Source: Paracoccaceae bacterium
GTDB lineage: Bacteria; Pseudomonadota; Alphaproteobacteria; Rhodobacterales; Rhodobacteraceae
Reading direction: 5' to 3'
DNA: 5,341 nucleotides
Assembly (NCBI GenBank): GCA_015485375.1
Contig: WFTU01000009.1
Coordinates: 1 to 5,341 of the forward strand
This document shows, in pieces, positions 1 through 4,918 of this stretch. A program made the position numbers and the translations under genes. The notes below the pieces were generated by a model. It had not been told where the DNA came from, ran no database searches, and saw only the letters and a program-made list of their open reading frames with translations. Position 1 is the first letter of the stretch. Each line of letters begins with the position of its first letter.

Positions 1-59
1 CGCTCGACCAGCGTGGTTTTGCCGGAGTTTTTCCAGCCGACGATCCCGTAAACATTCAT
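1..59 (-). CDS. mobB: MobB, molybdopterin-guanine dinucleotide biosynthesis adaptor protein (5' end only)
   Basis: Only the first 19 codons and two further bases are inside the window; the gene continues past the left edge. The visible N-terminus reads MNVYGIVGWKNSGKTTLVER, in which GWKNSGKTT is the Walker A (P-loop) nucleotide-binding motif typical of MobB, a small GTP-binding protein that assists MobA in attaching GMP to molybdopterin. The ATG at 59-57 overlaps the mobA stop codon (TGA at 58-56) in an ATGA junction, and an AAGGA Shine-Dalgarno-like element lies 9 bases upstream inside mobA. This indicates translational coupling in an fdhD-mobA-mobB operon. The identity is strong despite the short length, because the P-loop variant and the gene order agree; length and C-terminal features cannot be judged. 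Confidence 0.88.
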   Translation of the reverse strand, partial: MNVYGIVGWKNSGKTTLVE

Positions 60-676
60 CCTGCGATTTCCTTCAGCATTTCTTCGGCCCGCGCCATGTC
101 TTGCGGCGTGTTGATATTGAAAAACGGGTCCGGCCCCTCAAGCTCGAATACCATTTCGGCACAGCCATGCGGTTTTGTCCATTGGACAACCTTGCGCACG
201 CCGTTTGCCAGTGCCGCGCGCAAGTCATCGCGCAGGTCCACCCGCCAGAGGCCGAAGGTCGGATGCCGTGCAATGCCGCGCTCCGGATCGGGTGTCACCG
301 CCATGACCAGCGGAGACTGCGCGCCCTCGCGGGCCATTTGCAGCGCCATCACCAGGTTTTCGGGGAAAAACGGCGTATCGGCGGCAACGGTCACGATATA
401 GTCCGCGCCCTGTTCATGCGCCCAGTCCATGCCCGCCAGCACCCCGGCCAGCGGTCCGGGGAAACCCCCGACAGAATCCGCCACCACCGGCAGGTGGAAT
501 TGCGCGAAACGGGCCGGATCGCCGTTGGCGTTCAGCACCATGTCGCCCACCTGCGGCCGCAAACGCGCGATCACGTGTTCCAAGAGCGGCTTGCCGCCGA
601 GCGACAACAGCGCCTTGTCGCCACCGCCCATGCGCGAGGATTGCCCGCCCGCGAGGATCACTCCGGGCGGTTTCAT
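56..676 (-). CDS. mobA: MobA, molybdenum cofactor guanylyltransferase
   Basis: A 206-residue protein, the usual size for MobA. This cytoplasmic enzyme transfers GMP from GTP to Mo-molybdopterin, giving the bis-MGD cofactor of formate dehydrogenases and other DMSO-reductase-family enzymes. The N-terminus has the nucleotidyltransferase signature LAGGQSSRMGGGDKALL (residues 8-24), whose Gly-rich loop, Arg15 and Lys21 bind GTP. GPLAGV (74-79), the metal-binding Asp of ADTPF (Asp100) and FFNINTP (185-191) follow in the order typical of the family. The start is the ATG at 676-674, which overlaps the fdhD stop (TGA at 675-673) and has AAGGGG 8 bases upstream. The reading frame stays open to 1042, but the extra residues are Arg/Gly-rich, lie antiparallel to nothing conserved and overlap fdhD, so that longer start is rejected. 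It is the middle gene of the operon and overlaps mobB by 4 bases. Confidence 0.96.
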   Translation of the reverse strand: MKPPGVILAGGQSSRMGGGDKALLSLGGKPLLEHVIARLRPQVGDMVLNANGDPARFAQFHLPVVADSVGGFPGPLAGVLAGMDWAHEQGADYIVTVAADTPFFPENLVMALQMAREGAQSPLVMAVTPDPERGIARHPTFGLWRVDLRDDLRAALANGVRKVVQWTKPHGCAEMVFELEGPDPFFNINTPQDMARAEEMLKEIAG

Positions 677-1566
677 GCGCGATGCCCCTTGCGCACGGAT
701 TTTTTCGGCTCGTCCGGCACGGCCGACACATCGGCGTCGCGGACCAGCCGTTCCTCGCCGCTCAGGCAGACGAAGCGCTGGCCGCGCATCCGCCCGATCA
801 GGGTCAGCCCGACCTGCCGCGCGATCTCCACGCCCCATGCGGTAAAGCCGGAGCGCGAGGCCAGAACCGGAATGCCCATCAAGGCCGTCTTGATAACCAT
901 TTCGGAGGTCAGGCGGCCGGTGGTATACAGGATCTTGTCGCCGGCGCTTTCGCCCTCCAGCATCATCCAGCCGGCGATCTTGTCCACGGCATTGTGGCGC
1001 CCGACGTCCTCCATATAGACCAGCGGCACATCCTGCCGGCACAGCACCGTTCCGTGGATGGCACCCGCCTGCAAATAGAGGCTTGGCATGGTGTTGATCT
1101 GCTGCGCCAGCGCATAGAGCCAGCTCGTGCGCAGCTCCGCCTTTGGCAGTTCCACCGCCTCCAGCCCTTCCATCATGTCGCCGAACACGGTGCCGACCGC
1201 GCAGCCGGAGGTGCGGGTCTTTTTCTTCAGCTTTTCCTCGTAATCGGTGCGCCGCTCGGTGCGCACCACGACGGTTTCGATCTCGTCGTCGTAATCCACG
1301 CGGGTGATGACATCATCGGCCAGCAGCATCCCCTGATTGCGCAGATACCCCACCGCCAGATATTCGGGGTAATCCCCGATGGTCATGGCGGTCACGATCT
1401 CCTGACTGTTCAGGTATATCGTGAGCGGGCGCTCCTCCACCACGCGGATCTCGCAAGGGGCGCCGTTCTGGTCGATCCCCGAAACCGCGCGGGTCAGGCG
1501 CGGGTTGGCCGGATCCGGTTTTATCAGCATATCTGTCGCCACGTCGCTAAACTCTTGATTGGTCAA
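673..1566 (-). CDS. fdhD: FdhD, formate dehydrogenase accessory sulfurtransferase
   Basis: A protein of 297 residues from the TTG at 1566, or 285 from the ATG at 1530. FdhD moves sulfur from the IscS cysteine desulfurase to the molybdenum cofactor before its insertion into formate dehydrogenase, and is needed for that enzyme's activity. Family motifs in order are EERPLTIYLN (44-53), TSGCAVGT (119-126, catalytic-loop Cys122), AGAIHGT (167-173), EDVGRHNAVDKIAGW (186-200) and TGRLTSEMVIK (216-226). The loop has one cysteine where E. coli FdhD has CxxC; the second position is glycine. The start is uncertain. TTG at 1566 lacks a purine-rich ribosome site; ATG at 1530 (residue 13) sits just ahead of the conserved part and leaves more room for a promoter facing azlC. 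It is the first visible gene of the operon and overlaps mobA by ATGA. A nearby formate dehydrogenase is expected but lies outside the window. Confidence 0.95.
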   Translation of the reverse strand: MTNQEFSDVATDMLIKPDPANPRLTRAVSGIDQNGAPCEIRVVEERPLTIYLNSQEIVTAMTIGDYPEYLAVGYLRNQGMLLADDVITRVDYDDEIETVVVRTERRTDYEEKLKKKTRTSGCAVGTVFGDMMEGLEAVELPKAELRTSWLYALAQQINTMPSLYLQAGAIHGTVLCRQDVPLVYMEDVGRHNAVDKIAGWMMLEGESAGDKILYTTGRLTSEMVIKTALMGIPVLASRSGFTAWGVEIARQVGLTLIGRMRGQRFVCLSGEERLVRDADVSAVPDEPKKSVRKGHRA

Positions 1567-1605
1567 ACGGGAGGTTCCCCGCTATATCGCTCCGGAATGT
1601 GAAGC

Positions 1606-2319
1606 ATGGGGGCGGATATGTCCATAACCGGAAAAACCTATTGGCGCGGATTTCGCGACGGCGCACCGTTCATTCTGGTGATTGCCCCCTTCGGCCTGCT
1701 GTTCGGCGTCGTGGCGGCCGAGGCCGGATTCAACCTGCTGGAAACCATGTCGATGACCGTGCTTGTGATTGCGGGGGCGGCGCAGTTTGCCGCCGTGCAG
1801 ATGTTGACGGACAACGCACCGGTGGTGGTGATTGTGCTGACGGGGCTGGCAATCAATCTGCGTATGGCAATGTATTCGGCCTCGCTGACGCCGCATCTGG
1901 GCAAGGCGCCGTTCTGGCAGCGGGGCTTCATTGCCTATTTCATGGTCGATCAGGCCTACGGCGTCTCCATCGTCAAATTCGAGGTCGAGCCGGAGATGCC
2001 GGTGCCGCAAAAGGTTGCCTATTATTTCGGCGTCATCAGCCCGATTGCCCCGATGTGGTACGGGTTTACCCTGCTCGGCGCGCTGGCCGGTTCGGCGATT
2101 CCGGAGGAATACGCACTGGATTTCGCCATCCCGATCACCTTCCTTGCCATGGTTGCCCCCGCGCTGCGCAGCCTGCCGCATGTGGCGGCGGCGGTAGTGT
2201 CGGTCGTGGTGTCGCTGGCGCTGTCGTGGATGCCCTATAACCTCTGGCTGATGATTGCCGCGGTGCTGGCGATGATGACCGGCGCGTGGATCGAGAAACG
2301 GCTGGAGGCGCGGGCATGA
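1606..2319 (+). CDS. azlC: AzlC family branched-chain amino acid exporter, large subunit
   Basis: A 237-residue, strongly hydrophobic inner-membrane protein of the LIV-E (AzlC/YgaZ) family. The family exports branched-chain amino acids and their analogues, working with a small AzlD/YgaH partner. Family-like stretches are the APFGLLFGVVAAEAG segment (27-41), GAAQFAAVQ (57-65), NLRMAMYSASLTPHL (84-98), MVDQAYGVS (113-121) and DFAIPITFLAMVAP (172-185). Several membrane helices are evident, including 19-40, 47-66, 71-90, 142-163 and 173-230 (more than one helix). The start is ambiguous: ATG at 1606 has no clear ribosome site, while ATG at 1618 (residue 5) follows a G-rich stretch and begins MSITGK, so either may be used. 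The gene is divergent from fdhD, and its TGA overlaps the azlD ATG. The exact substrate cannot be read from sequence; alanine or another small amino acid is possible given the ald neighbour (inference). Confidence 0.93.
   Translation: MGADMSITGKTYWRGFRDGAPFILVIAPFGLLFGVVAAEAGFNLLETMSMTVLVIAGAAQFAAVQMLTDNAPVVVIVLTGLAINLRMAMYSASLTPHLGKAPFWQRGFIAYFMVDQAYGVSIVKFEVEPEMPVPQKVAYYFGVISPIAPMWYGFTLLGALAGSAIPEEYALDFAIPITFLAMVAPALRSLPHVAAAVVSVVVSLALSWMPYNLWLMIAAVLAMMTGAWIEKRLEARA
2304..2308 (+). promoter_or_regulatory. Ribosome binding site of azlD inside azlC
   Basis: GGAGG lies 7 bases before the ATG at 2316. It fixes the azlD start there rather than at in-frame codons further upstream (from 2286) that would extend the protein into azlC. 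It also gives azlD its own strong initiation signal besides the ATGA coupling. Confidence 0.8.
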
Positions 2320-2639
2320 GTACCCTCGACATCTGGCTGACCATTATTTTCCTCGGGCTTGGCACCTATCTGCTGCGCCTGTCGTTCATCGGGCTGATCG
2401 GCTCGCGCAAACTGCCGGAATGGGTGATGAGGCACCTGCGCTATGTCCCCGTCGCCGTCATGCCCGGACTGATCGCGCCGCTGATCGCCTGGCCCGCGGC
2501 AACGGGCGGGCAGCTTGATCCGGCGCGGCTTTCGGCGGCGGCCGTCTCGCTGTTTATCGGGGCGTATTTCAAAAGCGTCATCGGCTCGATTGTCGGCGGT
2601 ATGGCGACGCTCTATCTGGCGCTCTATCTGATCGGCTAG
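2316..2639 (+). CDS. azlD: AzlD family branched-chain amino acid exporter, small subunit
   Basis: A 107-residue membrane protein of the AzlD/YgaH family and obligate partner of AzlC, of the usual size (about 100-110 residues). Visible features are a first helix (about 5-27) containing GTYLLRLSFI (16-25), the family motif LRYVPVAVMPGLIAP (41-55) starting the second helix, and two more hydrophobic segments at about 73-85 and 86-106. It starts at the ATG at 2316, which overlaps the azlC TGA (2317-2319) and has a GGAGG site 7 bases upstream. Its stop (TAG, 2637-2639) lies in a CTAG palindrome that also supplies the stop of the convergent Lrp-family gene, leaving no intergenic space and no room for a separate terminator. 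Equal expression with azlC and complex formation in the inner membrane are inferred from family knowledge. Confidence 0.92.
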   Translation: MSTLDIWLTIIFLGLGTYLLRLSFIGLIGSRKLPEWVMRHLRYVPVAVMPGLIAPLIAWPAATGGQLDPARLSAAAVSLFIGAYFKSVIGSIVGGMATLYLALYLIG

Positions 2640-3097
2640 AGCGGCAGTGCCGTGGTCTTGAACACCGTGCGCAGGGCAAAGCTGGACTGCATTTGCGACA
2701 CACCGGGCAGGCGCGCCAGATACTGCCGGTGGATGCGGGCGAAATCGTCGGTATCCGCGGCCACCACTTTCAGCAGGTAATCCGCCGTGCCGGCCATCAG
2801 GTGACACTCCAGCACATCGGGGATGCGGCGCACCGCCGCCTCGAACCGGTCCAGCAGCTCGTCGGCCTGCCCAGAGAGGGTGATCTCCACAAACACCGTC
2901 GAGGGCCGGTCCACGGCGCGCGGGTCCAGCAGCGCCACGTAATCCTTGATGATCCCGTCCTGCTCCAGCCGCTGCACCCGCCGGTGACAGGCCGAGGGCG
3001 AGAGGTTCACTTTCTCCGCCAGTTCGGCGTTGGACATGCGGCCCTTGCGTTGCAGGGCCTCGAGAATCTTTATATCAAGCGCATCCATCCGGCTCAT
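2636..3097 (-). CDS. Lrp/AsnC family transcriptional regulator (probable regulator of ald)
   Basis: A 153-residue protein of standard Lrp/AsnC length. Residues 5-50 form the winged helix-turn-helix (LDIKILEALQRKGRMS, then AELAEKVNLSPSACHRRVQR with the recognition helix around SPSACHRRVQRLE). Residues 65-140 form the RAM/AsnC effector-binding and oligomerisation domain, with VFVEITL as the first strand and MAGTADYLLKV (101-111) as the loop that contacts the amino-acid ligand in relatives. Such proteins bind DNA as dimers to octamers and respond to amino acids. The gene is divergent from ald across 141 bp, the classical arrangement for AldR/Lrp-type control of alanine dehydrogenase, so regulation of ald and of itself is inferred. 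The ATG at 3097 has only a weak ribosome site; ATG at 3088 (residue 4) is an alternative. It is convergent with azlD and shares the CTAG stop. The ligand is unknown; alanine or leucine are likely candidates. Confidence 0.94.
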   Translation of the reverse strand: MSRMDALDIKILEALQRKGRMSNAELAEKVNLSPSACHRRVQRLEQDGIIKDYVALLDPRAVDRPSTVFVEITLSGQADELLDRFEAAVRRIPDVLECHLMAGTADYLLKVVAADTDDFARIHRQYLARLPGVSQMQSSFALRTVFKTTALPL

Positions 3098-3100
3098 TGC

Positions 3101-3140
3101 AATAATCCACTGCCATTTCTTCGATTGTTAGTGGATTATT
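3101..3140. promoter_or_regulatory. 11-bp perfect inverted repeat, candidate operator
   Basis: AATAATCCACT (3101-3111) and AGTGGATTATT (3130-3140) are perfect inverted copies separated by 18 bases, so equivalent points are about three helical turns apart. The left arm begins 4 bases upstream of the regulator's ATG, and the right arm covers its best candidate -10 box. Lrp-family proteins often bind spaced symmetric AT-rich sites in their own control regions, so an autoregulatory operator is the natural reading (inference). If the promoter proposed here is right, the transcript would start after the right arm, so an RNA hairpin in the regulator's leader is unlikely. Confidence 0.55.
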
Positions 3141-3162
3141 CGGATATTTCTGCATTGCACAA
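3135..3162 (-). promoter_or_regulatory. Candidate promoter of the Lrp-family gene
   Basis: Read on the minus strand, a -35 TTGTGC (3162-3157) and a -10 AATAAT (3140-3135, five of six consensus bases) are separated by 16 bases. Transcription would begin near 3128, about 30 bases before the start codon. The -10 lies inside one arm of the inverted repeat. This comes from motif reading only, and the -35 match is weak. Confidence 0.35.
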
Positions 3163-3180
3163 TAGGAATTAGCAAAGCAA

Positions 3181-3210
3181 TTGCATAAAGCCTGCGACAT
3201 GTTGTCAATA
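3181..3210 (+). promoter_or_regulatory. Weak candidate promoter of ald
   Basis: A TTGCAT hexamer (3181-3186) resembles a -35, and TCAATA (3205-3210) lies 18 bases further on as a poor -10. The stretch also holds the palindrome GCAATTGC (3177-3184) and the small inverted repeat GACA-TGT-TGTC (3196-3206). The spacing to ald is right for a promoter, but the match is low, as expected if an activator is needed. Confidence 0.25.
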
Positions 3211-3228
3211 TACCCACCCAAACAGCAC

Positions 3229-3232
3229 GAGG
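3229..3232 (+). promoter_or_regulatory. Ribosome binding site of ald
   Basis: GAGG lies 6 bases before the ATG at 3239 and supports that start, which also gives the canonical N-terminus of alanine dehydrogenase with Arg at position 15. Confidence 0.6.
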
Positions 3233-3238
3233 CCCGGA

Positions 3239-4357
3239 ATGCTTATCGGATGTCCAACGGAAATCAAGAATCAGGAATACCGCGTCGGGATCACCCCCGC
3301 CGCCGCGCACGAGGCCGTGGCCCACGGCCATCAGGTCATCATCCAGAAAGGCGCAGGCACGGGCGCCGGTTTTCCGGATGCGGAATATATCGAGGCCGGC
3401 GCGGAAATCGTCGATACCGCTGCCGAGATTTTCGAGCGCGCCGAGATGGTCGTGAAGGTCAAGGAGCCGCAGGCCGTCGAGCGCAAGCAGTTGCGCGAGG
3501 GGCAGATCCTGTTCACATACCTGCACCTCGCCCCCGATCCGGAACAGACAAAGGATTTGCTGGAAAGCGGCGTCACCGCGATCGCCTATGAAACCGTCAC
3601 CGACCGCAACGGCGCGCTGCCGCTGCTCGCGCCCATGTCCGAGGTCGCCGGTCGCCTTGCCCCGCAGGTCGGCAGCTGGACGCTGCAAAAGGCCAATGGC
3701 GGGCGCGGCGTTCTGATGGGCGGTGTGCCGGGGGTTGCTCCGGCAAAAGTCGTGGTTCTGGGCGGCGGAGTCGTCGGCACCCACGCGGCAAAAATCGCGG
3801 CGGGCATGGGGGCGGACGTCACCGTGCTGGACCTGTCGCTGCCGCGTATGCGCTATCTCGATGATGTATTCGGCGGGGATTTCAAAACCCTCTATGCCTC
3901 CAAGGGCAACACGGCCGAGATGGTCGCCGGCGTTGATATGGTTATCGGGGCAGTGCTGATCCCCGGGGCCGCCGCGCCGAAACTGGTGACGCGCGAGATG
4001 CTGAAAACCATGAAACCGGGCGCGGTGCTGGTGGATGTGGCCATCGATCAGGGCGGCTGTTTCGAGACCTCCCACGCCACCACCCATGACGACCCGATCT
4101 ACGAGGTGGACGGCATCATGCACTACTGCGTTGCCAATATGCCCGGTGCCGTGGCGCGGACCTCGACGCAGGCGCTTGGCAATGCGACCATGCCGTTCAT
4201 GATCGCGCTGGCCAACAAGGGCTGGCGCAAGGCTTGCGAGGACGACCCGCATCTGCTCGACGGGCTGAACACCCACAAGGGGCATCTGACCTATGCCGCC
4301 GTGGGCGAGGCGCTGGGGATCGAAACCATCAGCCCCGAAGAGGCGCTGAAGCTGTAA
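3239..4357 (+). CDS. ald: Alanine dehydrogenase (NAD-dependent)
   Basis: A 372-residue protein, the standard length. It catalyses reversible NAD-linked oxidative deamination of L-alanine to pyruvate and ammonia in the cytoplasm, allowing alanine use as carbon/nitrogen source or alanine synthesis. All hallmark residues fall at canonical positions: Arg15 and Lys75 (in VKVKEP) bind pyruvate, His96 (YLHLA) and Asp270 (VDVAIDQGG) are catalytic, and Asn300 sits in CVANMPG. The Rossmann fold shows GGGVVG (175-180) followed by the acidic Asp198 at the end of the next strand (VTVLDLS), which fits NAD rather than NADP. Other family blocks are PLLAPMSEVAGR (128-139) and ARTSTQALGNAT (306-317). The gene is monocistronic by appearance: it is divergent from an Lrp-type regulator and followed within 4 bases by a strong terminator. 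No damage is seen. The related transhydrogenase alpha subunit is excluded by length and by the intact alanine dehydrogenase catalytic set. Confidence 0.98.
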   Translation: MLIGCPTEIKNQEYRVGITPAAAHEAVAHGHQVIIQKGAGTGAGFPDAEYIEAGAEIVDTAAEIFERAEMVVKVKEPQAVERKQLREGQILFTYLHLAPDPEQTKDLLESGVTAIAYETVTDRNGALPLLAPMSEVAGRLAPQVGSWTLQKANGGRGVLMGGVPGVAPAKVVVLGGGVVGTHAAKIAAGMGADVTVLDLSLPRMRYLDDVFGGDFKTLYASKGNTAEMVAGVDMVIGAVLIPGAAAPKLVTREMLKTMKPGAVLVDVAIDQGGCFETSHATTHDDPIYEVDGIMHYCVANMPGAVARTSTQALGNATMPFMIALANKGWRKACEDDPHLLDGLNTHKGHLTYAAVGEALGIETISPEEALKL

Positions 4358-4360
4358 AAC

Positions 4361-4394
4361 AAAAGGCCCGCAGGATCGCTCCGGCGGGCCTTTT
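4361..4394. terminator. Bidirectional rho-independent terminator between ald and mscL
   Basis: AAAAGGCCCGC (4361-4371) pairs perfectly with GCGGGCCTTTT (4384-4394). Inside, after one mismatch, GGA pairs with TCC around a TCGC loop. The plus-strand RNA ends in UUUU for ald, and the minus-strand RNA ends in UUUUGUUUU for mscL, so the element suits both convergent genes. It begins 3 bases after the ald stop and lies 20 bases past the mscL stop. Confidence 0.9.
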
Positions 4395-4414
4395 CAATTC
4401 TGTGTGCTACCCGC

Positions 4415-4849
4415 TCAGGCGGACTGTTTCTTCAGCAGATCACGGATTTCCGCCAGCAGTTCCTCCTGCGTCGGGCCTTTGGGGGCTTCCGGTGCCGGTT
4501 CTTCCTCCGGCCCCTCGGCAGCGGCTTTTGCCTTGTTCACCGCCTTGACCAGCATGAACACCACGAAGGCGACGATCAGGAAATTGATCACCGCCATGAT
4601 GAAGGAGCCGTAGGCGAACACCGCCGCGCCGGCCTCCTGCGCCTCGGCCAGAGTGGCATAGTCGCCCTCGCCCAGCACCACAAACAGATTGGTAAAATCG
4701 ATCCCGCCGGTGAAAATACTGATAAACGGGTTGATCAGGTCGGCCACCATGGATTTGACGATGGCGGTAAAGGCTGCGCCGATGATGATACCGACGGCCA
4801 TATCCATGACATTGCCCTTGGCAATAAAATCCTTGAATTCCTTAAGCAC
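4415..4849 (-). CDS. mscL: MscL, large-conductance mechanosensitive channel
   Basis: A 144-residue inner-membrane protein (family usually 120-150) that forms a homopentameric pore opened by membrane tension and releases solutes on hypo-osmotic shock. The N-terminal amphipathic helix LKEFKDFIAKGN leads into TM1 (about 14-40), with the VMDMAVGIIIGAAF pore-lining stretch and ADLINPF. A periplasmic loop (about 45-75, GGIDFTNLFVVL) follows, then TM2 (about 77-102, ending in FMLVKAVNK), a Pro/Glu-rich linker (112-127) and the C-terminal bundle helix EELLAEIRDLLKKQ (129-142). The start is the GTG at 4849-4847: AAGGAGG lies 4 bases before it, and translation from there gives the conserved N-terminus. 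The frame stays open to a TTG at 4879, but that would place the ribosome site inside the coding region. The gene is monocistronic, convergent with ald. Confidence 0.96.
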   Translation of the reverse strand: MLKEFKDFIAKGNVMDMAVGIIIGAAFTAIVKSMVADLINPFISIFTGGIDFTNLFVVLGEGDYATLAEAQEAGAAVFAYGSFIMAVINFLIVAFVVFMLVKAVNKAKAAAEGPEEEPAPEAPKGPTQEELLAEIRDLLKKQSA

Positions 4850-4853
4850 TTTC

Positions 4854-4860
4854 CCTCCTT
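4854..4860 (-). promoter_or_regulatory. Strong ribosome binding site of mscL
   Basis: On the minus strand AAGGAGG (4860-4854) precedes the GTG start at 4849 by 4 bases. The near-perfect anti-16S match decides the start and may compensate for the GTG codon. The AT-rich 69-bp gap between mscL and the LytTR gene (4850-4918) must hold the mscL promoter if the gene has its own. TTCCGG (4914-4909) with TATTAA (4891-4886) at 17-bp spacing is only a faint candidate. Confidence 0.75.
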
Positions 4861-4918
4861 TATTGAAATGCACATGCAATAAACATGTTAATACATTATT
4901 TCGGAGCGTTCCGGAATA

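Noticed and set aside
677..1042. Upstream extension of mobA to a 328-residue protein
   Set aside because: The added part lies wholly inside fdhD, is Arg/Gly-rich with no family similarity, and the conserved MobA N-terminus begins at the ATG at 676, which has its own ribosome site.
1555..1566. TTGATTGGTCAA as an FNR/CRP-type box near fdhD
   Set aside because: The half-sites resemble TTGAT/ATCAA, but the spacing is 2 bases too short for an FNR site, and the motif lies at or inside the fdhD start region.
682..1602. A 306-codon plus-strand frame opposite fdhD, and a similar one at 101-1018
   Set aside because: Both are antisense shadows of clearly conserved genes, rich in His, Arg, Gln and Gly, without family motifs or credible ribosome sites.
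1582..2181. A 199-codon minus-strand frame opposite azlC
   Set aside because: Composition (His, Arg, Gln, Asn) is typical of the reverse strand of a membrane-protein gene; there is no domain.
3128..4285. A 385-codon open frame antisense to ald
   Set aside because: It is a shadow of ald in GC-rich DNA: its His/Arg-rich composition has no recognisable domain, and it would cross the lrp-ald control region.
4902..4916. Hairpin after the LytTR gene as a terminator
   Set aside because: Only a 4-bp stem (CGGA/TCCG) overlapping the palindrome TTCCGGAA, without a following U-run; too weak to call.
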